NCBI GenBank assembly: GCA_022796315.1
Contig: JAAWIL010000098.1
Span: 1-7,494, forward strand
Direction: 5' to 3'
Length of the DNA: 7,494 bases
Source of the DNA: Oscillibacter sp.
GTDB taxonomy: Bacteria > Bacillota > Clostridia > Oscillospirales > Oscillospiraceae
Position numbers and translations under genes: made by a program. Numbering within the stretch: the first letter of the stretch is position 1; every line of letters starts with the position of its first letter. The notes under the pieces were generated by a model. It was not told the origin of the DNA. It did not search any database and saw only the letters and a list, made by a program, of their open reading frames with translations. This document shows positions 1 to 5,997 of this stretch, one piece after another.

Positions 1-81
1 CGCAGGCATCCTGACGGATGGCAAGGATTTTTAACGCAGTCAGGGCGGATAATACGCCGCCAAGACATGCGCGGGGAGATT
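1..81. other. Left flank, no confirmed gene
   Basis: This short stretch lies downstream of the minus-strand regulator. Plus frame 2 is open from the window edge and ends in ...ILTDGKDF followed by TAA at 32-34, so it could hold the last residues of a convergent plus-strand gene. Plus frame 1 is also open, to a TAA at 94-96, so neither frame is convincing. Two weak inverted repeats are visible: CCTGAC (10-15) with GTCAGG (39-44), and GGCGG (44-48) with CCGCC (57-61). Neither is followed by a T-run on either strand, so I do not call a terminator for the regulator here. Confidence 0.3.
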
Positions 82-2370
82 TTAAACAGGCTCTAAGGGA
101 TTTTGTTCCTGGCCCGCCATTTCACGGTACTGCATCGGCGTCCTCCCCGTATACTTTTTGAAAATCCGAAAAAAGGTCTGCAAATTATTGAATCCAACTT
201 TAAATCCAATCTCCTTGACCGAAAGATCCTCCCGCTGGAGCAGTAATTCCTGGGACCGCTTGACGCGGCTGGAGTTCAAATAATCAATATAGCTGACGCC
301 GTAATGCTGGCGAAACACCTTGCTCACATAGGTGGGACTATAGTTCACATACTCCGAAATAGACGACAGCGAAACATCCTTGGTGAGATGCTTGTCGATA
401 TAGTCCTTGATTCTCTCCGCGTTGTGCCGTGTACGCTCGGAGGAACCGGATTTCATGGCCGCCGCCGCGCACACGCACAGCTCTGTCAGCCATACCTCAA
501 TATCGGGCAGTGTCGTCTTGCGCTTCAGCGTCCGGGCCAGCTCCTCCGGAGCGGCAACCGCCTCCGTCAGGCCGGCCGCCCGGGTCACCTCGCCAATTCC
601 GGAGATCAGGTGCTGCAAAATTCCAAACACCTGCTTAGGAGAGAATTTCTGGCAGGCAAACTCCTCAAAAAGCTCATTCAAGAGCCGCTTGATGTTTCGC
701 TCATCTCCGGTACGTACCCCGTGAATCACCTGGCGGACCTTCTCAAAATCGTGATAAACCTCATGATCCATCACCTTCACTTCATCAAAATTGATGATGC
801 TCCCCTCTCCCTGATACAGCTTATACGCCAGAGCCGCCTGCGCCCGTTTGCAGGACAGGGGGAGCTCCCCCGCGGAGCGGCAGAGGCAGCCAATCCCCAG
901 CGTCACCGTAATCGACCACAGGTCACCCGCCTCTTTTTGAATCTCCTCCGCGAGATCGGAGAACATCCGCTGCGCGGTCTCTCTGGACTCCTCAACCTGC
1001 AAATTGCAGACTATCAAAAGCGTTTCCGCGTCCACTTCTGCCGTAACGCAGTAGACCATATCGTCACTATGGGCCGCAATCTGCGCCTGCAGCTGCGCTT
1101 TGATCTCCCGCTTCTCCTCGTCTGAACAGGGCAGGGTGTAATAGTGATCGACCTGCAGCAGAAAGACATTGAAAAAATTCGGCCGGAAGGGAATCTCCAG
1201 TACCCGGATCTGATACAGAATCTCATCCTGCGTGCTCTGCGCTCCGCTCATGAGAGAGCCCAGAAATTTTTTCAGCAGCAGCGGCCGAATCGCGTCTACC
1301 TGCTCATATACCTCATCCCGCTGGCTCAACAGGTTGTCATAATAATTGGCCAGCAGCTGATACTCATCCCGGGGCATCTCTTCCACCGGCGACCGCTCGG
1401 AAAGGCTGGAAATCAGCTGTTCCAGCGGACTGTAGAGCACCTTGGAGTTCTGATACGCCAGCAGCGCCCCAATGGCGCAGGCCGTCAGCACCGTCACCAG
1501 CAGAGGCACCGCCAGGGAAAGCCAGCTGTCCTCTCCGGGCACCGCGTTTGAAACATATACATAGCGCCACCCCAGCCACGGACTGGTGAACAGCGAATAC
1601 TGCAGCAGGCAGGAGGACGCCAGTACCAAATGCGAACCGTCCCCCAGCACATCCGGCTCCAGCCGCTTCTGTTCCGGCACCGTCTGATTCTCCAAACCAA
1701 TGTCAGAAAAAATCTGATTGCCCTCCTGATCGAAAATGTAAATATTCTGCCTGACATCATCCTCCATACCGCCGACAGCCGCCGACAGAAATCTCTCCAG
1801 ATCCACCTGCAGCACCGCAACAGCCACCGGTTCCAAGGAACCCGCCGGAATCCCGATGGAAAGAAGCATCTTCCTCCCCTCCCCCTCCTGCTCACGAAAC
1901 TGCATCCGAAAACCGCCGACGGCCTCTCCCTCCTCCAGGTATCCGGCGGTTAAACGCTCTCCGTAGGTCACCCGGCCCTGGGAATCAATCCGCAGCATTT
2001 CCTGTGTGGAGAGCAAAAAGCTCTTATCCACATAATCGTAAGAATCCTCCAGATTTGAAAGGATTCGGTACAGATTGCTGTTCCGCTCCACATCCCGCAG
2101 ATAGGGCCGCATCGCAAAGTCCACTACCGATGGGTCCTTTGCCAAGTTGCAGGCGCTGCGGTTCATGTCCTCCAGCATATTTCTCACCAGCTGGTCATTT
2201 TTCGCCAGCATATTCACGGACAAATTCCCCAGCTGTCCCACCGATTGACGCATTTGGAACACAAACACGCACACACTCATCACCAACACCGGAATCAGGG
2301 AACAGGCAACGCCCCTGCGAAGGGTTTTAACGAAAACAACTCCCGTCCTCTTTGTATCCGCTCTCCACAT
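82..2370 (-). CDS. Membrane-anchored sensor/AraC-family transcriptional regulator
   Basis: One-component regulator that joins an extracellular sensor to a cytoplasmic DNA-binding domain. Numbered from the chosen start (762 aa): a basic N-terminus, TM1 at about 21-39, an extracytoplasmic domain at about 40-283 (probably Cache-like), TM2 at about 284-306, and a short HAMP-like linker (SPLEQLISSL). A region at about 400-529 resembles the degenerate GGDEF-like domain of such regulators (FNVFLLQVD ... RAQAALAYKLYQGEG). The AraC double helix-turn-helix spans about 648-749 (first HTH LSSISEYVNYSPTYVSKVF, second SVKEIGFKVGFNNLQTFFR, then YTGRTPMQYRE). The frame is open to an ATG at 2481, but that ATG lies about 12 nt from the predicted transcript start and has no ribosome binding site. 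I prefer the ATG at 2370, preceded by GGGGGG (2377-2382) at 6 nt; the extra N-terminus would be Cys/Arg-rich and unlike the family. It is transcribed divergently from the TRAP operon, its likely target. The family and architecture are clear; the ligand is unknown. Confidence 0.9.
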   Translation of the reverse strand: MWRADTKRTGVVFVKTLRRGVACSLIPVLVMSVCVFVFQMRQSVGQLGNLSVNMLAKNDQLVRNMLEDMNRSACNLAKDPSVVDFAMRPYLRDVERNSNLYRILSNLEDSYDYVDKSFLLSTQEMLRIDSQGRVTYGERLTAGYLEEGEAVGGFRMQFREQEGEGRKMLLSIGIPAGSLEPVAVAVLQVDLERFLSAAVGGMEDDVRQNIYIFDQEGNQIFSDIGLENQTVPEQKRLEPDVLGDGSHLVLASSCLLQYSLFTSPWLGWRYVYVSNAVPGEDSWLSLAVPLLVTVLTACAIGALLAYQNSKVLYSPLEQLISSLSERSPVEEMPRDEYQLLANYYDNLLSQRDEVYEQVDAIRPLLLKKFLGSLMSGAQSTQDEILYQIRVLEIPFRPNFFNVFLLQVDHYYTLPCSDEEKREIKAQLQAQIAAHSDDMVYCVTAEVDAETLLIVCNLQVEESRETAQRMFSDLAEEIQKEAGDLWSITVTLGIGCLCRSAGELPLSCKRAQAALAYKLYQGEGSIINFDEVKVMDHEVYHDFEKVRQVIHGVRTGDERNIKRLLNELFEEFACQKFSPKQVFGILQHLISGIGEVTRAAGLTEAVAAPEELARTLKRKTTLPDIEVWLTELCVCAAAAMKSGSSERTRHNAERIKDYIDKHLTKDVSLSSISEYVNYSPTYVSKVFRQHYGVSYIDYLNSSRVKRSQELLLQREDLSVKEIGFKVGFNNLQTFFRIFKKYTGRTPMQYREMAGQEQNPLEPV

Positions 2371-2499
2371 AAACATCCCCCCATACGCAGGCCGCATCCG
2401 GCGGCTGCTCCGCACACACCGGCCGCATGTGCCTCCAGTCAGGCAGTTCTCCCCACCCTCCATCGTTTTCACCGATTCCATCCGACAAATATCAGCTAA

Positions 2500-2528
2500 A
2501 TTATATCGTTTTGCACAGAGTTTTTCAA
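2500..2528 (-). promoter_or_regulatory. Sigma-A promoter of the regulator gene
   Basis: On the minus strand there is a -35 TTGAAA (2528-2523), a 17-nt spacer and a perfect -10 TATAAT (2505-2500). Transcription would start near 2493, which leaves about 120 nt of leader before the preferred start codon at 2370. The -35 box abuts the 2528-2547 inverted repeat. Confidence 0.75.
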
Positions 2529-2547
2529 ATTGTTATCATTCACAATT
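2528..2547. promoter_or_regulatory. Perfect inverted repeat at the regulator -35 (candidate operator)
   Basis: Arms AATTGT (2528-2533) and ACAATT (2542-2547) are perfect inverted repeats around 8 bp. The site lies directly upstream of, and overlaps by one base, the -35 box of the regulator promoter. That position suits autoregulation. Read on the minus strand it is strikingly like the lac operator (AATTGTGA...ATAACAATT) but one base shorter; with no LacI-type gene in view this is probably coincidence. The binding protein is unknown. Confidence 0.45.
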
Positions 2548-2775
2548 CCTTAATATCACAAACAAAATCGACTCTCTTTCTCCAAGGCCCCCCGTTCTCT
2601 ATCAAATCTGCACAAATTGCCTCCTCTCAATTTAGATGAAATGCCGCACTGTGTTCCGGCGAACTAGGGCAAACACGATCATGGCACTTCTGCACAAATC
2701 TCCGCCGCCGCTCCGGAGGTTTCTCTTTCTTTTGTGAGCGGATGAACGCATTCTCTTACCCTGAAAATTATTGTG
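2541..2775. promoter_or_regulatory. Divergent control region with six TTGTG elements
   Basis: No gene is supported in the roughly 500-bp gap from 2371 to 2873. TTGTG occurs on the minus strand at 2541-2545, 2557-2561, 2611-2615 and 2693-2697, and on the plus strand at 2732-2736 and 2771-2775. Two of these sit in an exact 11-bp direct repeat, TCTGCACAAAT (2607-2617 and 2689-2699). ATTGTGAAT is shared by both promoters (2770-2778 plus, 2538-2546 minus). A further inverted repeat, AAATTG/CAATTT with an 8-bp spacer, lies at 2614-2633. All copies on the regulator side face the regulator, and both copies on the operon side face the operon. These could be half-sites for the AraC-type protein; that is inference. 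Confidence 0.4.
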
Positions 2776-2784
2776 AATTTACAA
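2771..2784. promoter_or_regulatory. Imperfect palindrome over the operon -35 (candidate operator)
   Basis: TTGTGAATTTACAA reads as a 14-bp palindrome with 12 matching positions: arms TTGT/ACAA around an AATT core. It covers the -35 box of the TRAP operon promoter and shares ATTGTGAAT with the site at the regulator promoter. A protein bound here would be placed to contact or block RNA polymerase. Confidence 0.45.
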
Positions 2785-2806
2785 CACGGTTTTCCGCCAC
2801 TATACT
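2778..2806 (+). promoter_or_regulatory. Sigma-A promoter of the TRAP-amidohydrolase operon
   Basis: A -35 TTTACA (2778-2783), a 17-nt spacer and a -10 TATACT (2801-2806), each one base off consensus. The transcript would start near 2813, about 60 nt before the dctP start codon. No comparable promoter was seen in the gaps further down the operon. Confidence 0.7.
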
Positions 2807-2814
2807 GATGTTGA

Positions 2815-2836
2815 AAGCAGTCCTCACCGGCTGCTT
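2815..2836 (+). other. Stem-loop at the 5' end of the operon mRNA
   Basis: AAGCAGTC pairs with GGCTGCTT (seven Watson-Crick pairs and one G-U) around a CTCACC loop, a few bases after the predicted transcription start. Such 5'-terminal hairpins can protect mRNA from decay. It is too small to be called a riboswitch. Confidence 0.4.
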
Positions 2837-2873
2837 GTCCTTATCAGTCAAAATAAAAAAAGGAGCTGTCAAC

Positions 2874-3929
2874 ATGAAAAAGTTTCTCAGCGTTCTCCTC
2901 GCGGCACTGATGCTGCTGGCCCTGACTGCCTGTGGCGGAGGCGAGAGTACACAGCCCCCGGCAGACAATGACGGAAATGGCGGCAGCACGCCTCCCGCTT
3001 CCACCGGCGCCGCGGAGTACACCATCAAAGTGGGGCATACCCTGCAGGAGGACACTCCCACCCACAAGGGCTTCCTGGTCTTCCAGGAGGAAGTGGAAAA
3101 GAACAGCAGCGGCCGCATTGCCGTGGAGCTGTACCCCAACTCCTCCTTGGGCAGTGAGCGCGTAATGTTTGAGGCCTGCCAGATGGGCACCCTGGAGGTC
3201 GCCTACGGCACCACCTCCGTTCTGGCCAACTTTGACAAGACGCTCCAGGTGCTGGACCTGCCCTTCCTGTTCACCGACGAGGCCAAGGCCCGGGAGGCCA
3301 TGGTGGGCGAACTGGGACAGGCCGCTGCGGCCAACCTGGGTAATATCGGCCTGCTGAACCTGACTTACATGGAAAACGGCATTCGCCACCTGATGAACAA
3401 CTCCCGCCCTGTCAACACCCCGGACGACGTAAAGGGCCTGAAAATCCGCACTATGGAGAACCTCATCCACATGAGCGCCTTTACGCACCTGGGCGCCTCC
3501 CCCACCCCCATGGCCTTCACGGAGCTGTTCACCGCCCTGCAGCAGGGCACTGTGGACGGCAATGAGCAGCCCATCTTCCTCATCAAATCCTCCCGCTTTG
3601 AGGAGGTCCAGAAGTACCTGTCCCTGACCGGCCACTTCTATACCGCCGGCATCGCCACCATCAACAAGGCCTTCTTCGAGAGCCTGCCCGAGGACCTGCA
3701 GACCGTTGTCATGGACGCCGCCGGCGTTGCCCGGGAGGCGCAGTACGCCGCCTGCGACGAGGACAACGCCTCCGCTTTGGAGTATCTGAAAACCAAAATG
3801 GAGGTCAATGAGATCTCTCCGGAAAACCATCAGCTGTTTGTGGACGCCACCGCCTCCGTCTATGACGAGGTAGAGGCGGAAGCCGGCTCCGAAATCATGG
3901 CGATTGCCCGCGCCGCTCAGGCCGGCTGA
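2874..3929 (+). CDS. dctP: TRAP transporter solute-binding lipoprotein, DctP family
   Basis: Extracytoplasmic binding subunit of a tripartite ATP-independent periplasmic (TRAP) transporter, 351 aa. Residues 1-19 form a lipoprotein signal peptide with lipobox LTAC (Cys20), followed by a Gly/Ser/Pro-rich tether to about residue 46, so the mature protein should be anchored to the outer face of the membrane. The family core starts at YTIKVGHTL and contains PFLF, GIRHLMN, GLKIRTME and the signature FTELFTALQQGTVDGNEQP. Arg171 and Arg192 align with the two arginines that hold the substrate carboxylate in SiaP-type proteins, so an organic acid or carboxylated ligand is expected. The ATG at 2874 is chosen over an upstream ATG at 2742 because AGGAG (2861-2865) lies 8 nt before it and the signal peptide starts there; the 2742 ATG also lies upstream of the predicted promoter. 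It is first in the operon, separated from dctQ by a structured 216-nt gap. Confidence 0.95.
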   Translation: MKKFLSVLLAALMLLALTACGGGESTQPPADNDGNGGSTPPASTGAAEYTIKVGHTLQEDTPTHKGFLVFQEEVEKNSSGRIAVELYPNSSLGSERVMFEACQMGTLEVAYGTTSVLANFDKTLQVLDLPFLFTDEAKAREAMVGELGQAAAANLGNIGLLNLTYMENGIRHLMNNSRPVNTPDDVKGLKIRTMENLIHMSAFTHLGASPTPMAFTELFTALQQGTVDGNEQPIFLIKSSRFEEVQKYLSLTGHFYTAGIATINKAFFESLPEDLQTVVMDAAGVAREAQYAACDEDNASALEYLKTKMEVNEISPENHQLFVDATASVYDEVEAEAGSEIMAIARAAQAG

Positions 3930-3989
3930 ACGCCAGAATCCCCATCGATTCCTTCCAGGCTGAAAGGCCGGAAGCAATCTGTGCCATGT

Positions 3990-4023
3990 TTTGCGGCTGC
4001 CGCCGTTTCCGGCGGCGAGCAAA
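3990..4023 (+). other. Intercistronic stem-loop downstream of dctP
   Basis: GCCGCCG (3999-4005) and CGGCGGC (4010-4016) form a perfect 7-bp stem with loop TTTC. The flanking TTTGC (3990-3994) and GCAAA (4019-4023) can extend it past an asymmetric bulge. No T-run follows, so this is more likely an mRNA 3'-end stabiliser or pause site than an intrinsic terminator. Confidence 0.5.
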
Positions 4024-4039
4024 CCGGCGCAAATCAAAT

Positions 4040-4074
4040 GCAGGATTCCCGAATGGTTCATTCAGGAATCCTGC
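4040..4074 (+). other. Long intercistronic stem-loop between dctP and dctQ
   Basis: GCAGGATTCC (4040-4049) and GGAATCCTGC (4065-4074) pair over 10 bp. One C/A mismatch follows, then GAATG (4051-4055) pairs with CATTC (4059-4063) around a GTT loop. It is near-perfect over 35 nt but is not followed by a T-run. Such a structure would block 3' exonucleases and protect the upstream dctP mRNA, a known way to make more binding protein than permease. It could also bind a protein as DNA. Confidence 0.6.
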
Positions 4075-4081
4075 CCACCTT

Positions 4082-4135
4082 GGAACGGCTGGGGAGGGCG
4101 GCTCCTCTCCGGCCGTTCCTGTCTTTGAGAGGAGC
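4082..4135 (+). promoter_or_regulatory. Two mutually exclusive hairpins controlling the dctQ ribosome binding site
   Basis: Fold A: GCTCCTCTC (4101-4109) pairs perfectly over 9 bp with GAGAGGAGC (4127-4135) and buries the dctQ ribosome binding site AGGAG (4130-4134). Fold B: GGAACGGC (4082-4089) pairs over 8 bp with GCCGTTCC (4112-4119), and inside it GGGGAG (4091-4096) pairs with CTCCTC (4102-4107, one G-U). This leaves 4127-4135 free. Both folds need 4102-4107, so only one can form. The geometry is that of a translational switch or a fixed translational brake. No known riboswitch aptamer is recognisable, and the trigger, if any, is unknown. Confidence 0.5.
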
Positions 4136-4145
4136 GTTGTTTCTC

Positions 4146-4637
4146 ATGCTGAAAAAATGTTGGGATCATTTGGAGGAGACGATTTTGATCTACTCCTACC
4201 TGCTTGTCATTCCTCTGCTGTTCGCGCAGGTGATCTGCCGGTACGTGCTGAACCATTCCCTCTCCTGGTCCGAGGAGATTGCCCGCTATCTCTTCATCTG
4301 GCAGGTTTGGCTGGGCTCCAGCTACTGCGTGCAGAAGGGCCGTCACATCCGCATCGACGTATTCACCAGCCGTCTCTCCCCCAGGCTCCGTCAGGTCTAT
4401 GAGATCCTAATCGCCCTGGTGTGCATCGTCTTTTGCGCTTTCCTGGCCTGCAAGAGCATCGCCGTCACAGGTATGATTGTCCGACTGAAGCAGACCTCTC
4501 CCGCCGTCCGGATTCCCATGCAGTTCATCTACGCCTGCGTGCCTGTCTCCTGCGTGCTGATGATCCTCCGGTATTTTGAGCAGATCTTTCATCTGCTCAG
4601 GGGCGGCTCTGCCGCAGATCTTGATGAGGAGGCCTGA
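4146..4637 (+). CDS. dctQ: TRAP transporter small permease, DctQ family
   Basis: Small membrane subunit of the TRAP transporter, 163 aa, the usual size for DctQ. Four membrane segments are visible at about 12-31, 45-62, 85-106 and 126-145. Family motifs include CRYVLNHSLSWSEEIARYLF after the first helix (Arg32, Trp41, Glu43-Glu44) and KGRHIRIDVF at 64-73 before the third. It pairs with DctM in the membrane and docks the loaded binding protein. The ATG at 4146 is preferred to an upstream in-frame ATG at 3981: AGGAG (4130-4134) lies 11 nt before it, a long spacing, and the 55 residues added by the earlier start are unlike the family and would be encoded by the intercistronic hairpins. That ribosome binding site sits inside a 9-bp stem, so translation may be limited. 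Its stop is 3 nt before dctM, implying coupled translation. Confidence 0.93.
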   Translation: MLKKCWDHLEETILIYSYLLVIPLLFAQVICRYVLNHSLSWSEEIARYLFIWQVWLGSSYCVQKGRHIRIDVFTSRLSPRLRQVYEILIALVCIVFCAFLACKSIAVTGMIVRLKQTSPAVRIPMQFIYACVPVSCVLMILRYFEQIFHLLRGGSAADLDEEA

Positions 4638-4640
4638 GCC

Positions 4641-5930
4641 ATGGTACTGATTATTCTTTTTATCATTCTGTTTGCCGGCATTTTCTCCACCATTCCCATC
4701 GGTATCTGTCTCGCCGGCGCGACCATCATCACCATGGCGCTGTTTACCGGCATGGACACGGTGGTGGCCGCGCAGCTCAGCGTGACCGGCCTGGACAGCT
4801 TTACGCTGATCGCCATCCCCTTTTTCATCCTGGCCGGCGAGCTGATGTCCACCGGCGGCATCTCCAGGCGAATCGTCAACATGGCCCACTGCTTTGTCCG
4901 GCACATTGCCGGCGGTCTGGCCATCATCACCACCTTTGCCTGCACCTTCTTCGCCGCCATCAGCGGCTCCGGTCCGGCGACGGTCTCCGCCATCGGCAGC
5001 ATGATGATTCCAGAGATGGAGAAGGAGAAGTATGACAAGGCCTGGGCCACCGCTCTCACCTGCTGCGGCGGCATCATTGGCGTCATCATTCCGCCCTCCA
5101 TTCCCTTCGTCCTTTTCGGCGTCATCACCGGCTGTTCCATCGGGGAGCTGTTTGTGGCCGGCGTCGTACCGGGGCTGCTGATCTGCGCGGTCCTGTGCGT
5201 GTACAGCTTCCTCACCTGCAAGAGAACCGGCTACGGAATGGACACCGAGCCCACCGCCGCCCGGAGCATGAGCACCTGGCACACCTTCAAAGACTCCTTT
5301 GCCGCCCTGCTGACGCCGCTGATTATCCTGGGCGGCATCTACTCCGGGATCTTTACGCCCACAGAGGCCGCTATTGTGGCCAATATCTGGGCCCTGATCG
5401 CCGGTAAGTTCATTTACAGGGAGCTCAGCTGGCAGACGCTGAAAACCGCCCTGAAAAATACGGCGCTGACCACCAGCTCCTGCCTGTTCACCATCGCGTG
5501 CGCCACCAGCTTCGGCTACCTGCTGACCACGATGCAGGTCCCCGCCAAGTTCGCCGCCTTCCTGCTGAGCCTGACCGGCAACAAGTACATCATCATGCTG
5601 ATGCTGCTGGGCTTCCTGCTGCTCATCGGCTGCTTCATGGACAACATCACCTCCATGACAATCCTGACGCCCATTTTTGTCCCCATTGTCACAGGACTTG
5701 GCTATGAGCTCACTCATTTCGGCGTCTTCATGACCGTGGCGCTGTCCATTGGCTTCGTAACGCCGCCCTATGGCGCCAATTTGTTCGTGGCCTCCGGCAT
5801 CACAGGACTCTCCGTGCCGCAGATCTCCAAAAAGATTCTGCCCATGATCGGAGTTCTGCTGCTGTGTCTGCTGGCCATCACCTTCATTCCCCAGATCAGT
5901 ATGTGGCTGCCCGGCGTGGCCTACCGCTGA
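4641..5930 (+). CDS. dctM: TRAP transporter large permease, DctM family
   Basis: Transport-channel subunit of the TRAP system, 429 aa, typical length for DctM, and hydrophobic almost throughout (about 11-12 membrane segments). Recognisable family blocks: IPFFILAGELMSTGGISRR (59-77), FFAAISGSGPATVSAIGSMM (103-122), GIIGVIIPPSIPFVLFG (144-160), GIFTPTEAA (236-244), DNITSMTILTPIFVPI (334-349) and GFVTPPYGANLFVASG (371-386). The two serine/glycine/proline-rich re-entrant regions, around 108-112 and 374-379, are the substrate and sodium sites in characterised relatives. The start is supported by GAGGAGG (4626-4632) 8 nt upstream, within the end of dctQ; only 3 nt separate the two genes. Substrate uptake would be driven by an ion gradient, usually sodium. 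No truncation or frameshift is seen. Confidence 0.96.
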   Translation: MVLIILFIILFAGIFSTIPIGICLAGATIITMALFTGMDTVVAAQLSVTGLDSFTLIAIPFFILAGELMSTGGISRRIVNMAHCFVRHIAGGLAIITTFACTFFAAISGSGPATVSAIGSMMIPEMEKEKYDKAWATALTCCGGIIGVIIPPSIPFVLFGVITGCSIGELFVAGVVPGLLICAVLCVYSFLTCKRTGYGMDTEPTAARSMSTWHTFKDSFAALLTPLIILGGIYSGIFTPTEAAIVANIWALIAGKFIYRELSWQTLKTALKNTALTTSSCLFTIACATSFGYLLTTMQVPAKFAAFLLSLTGNKYIIMLMLLGFLLLIGCFMDNITSMTILTPIFVPIVTGLGYELTHFGVFMTVALSIGFVTPPYGANLFVASGITGLSVPQISKKILPMIGVLLLCLLAITFIPQISMWLPGVAYR

Positions 5931-5940
5931 GCCGGAGCTC

Positions 5941-5966
5941 CGCCGCGGCCCGAGCGGGCCGCGGCG
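5941..5966 (+). other. Very GC-rich stem-loop between dctM and the amidohydrolase
   Basis: CGCCGCGGCCC (5941-5951) and GGGCCGCGGCG (5956-5966) form a perfect 11-bp, all-G/C stem with loop GAGC, 11 nt after the dctM stop. The following ATCCCATAAACAAGG has no T-run, so it is not a standard terminator. It may set a 3' mRNA boundary or cause a pause, while the amidohydrolase keeps its own strong ribosome binding site just downstream. Confidence 0.55.
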
Positions 5967-5982
5967 CGCCATCCCATAAACA

Positions 5983-5988
5983 AGGAGG
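5983..5988 (+). promoter_or_regulatory. Ribosome binding site with two overlapping start codons
   Basis: A consensus AGGAGG precedes two overlapping ATGs: 5994 at 5 nt and 5998 at 9 nt, in different frames. The 5994 ATG opens only a 20-codon frame that ends at a TGA inside the amidohydrolase, so 5998 is the gene start. Ribosomes taking the first ATG would lower amidohydrolase output. Confidence 0.6.
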
Positions 5989-5997
5989 ACACAATGT

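Noticed and set aside
2327..2428. 33-codon minus-strand frame after GGAGG that could be a leader peptide for the regulator
   Set aside because: GGAGG is only 3 nt from its ATG, too close, and the frame overlaps the regulator start with no attenuator structure to support it.
2700..2734. Small stem CTCCG/CGGAG followed by a T/C-rich tract, terminator-like on the plus strand
   Set aside because: Only 5 bp with a 9-nt loop, an impure T-tract, and no plus-strand transcript is expected upstream of it.
2742..2873. Upstream in-frame ATG extending dctP by 44 residues
   Set aside because: It lies upstream of the predicted promoter, has no suitable ribosome binding site, and would place the lipoprotein signal peptide internally.
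2844..4061. 405-codon open frame on the minus strand opposite dctP
   Set aside because: Antisense shadow of the binding-protein gene, Gly/Val/His-rich with no recognisable domain.
3981..4145. Upstream in-frame ATG extending dctQ by 55 residues
   Set aside because: The extension would be encoded by the intercistronic hairpins, is not hydrophobic in the family pattern, and the 4146 start gives a normal-length DctQ.
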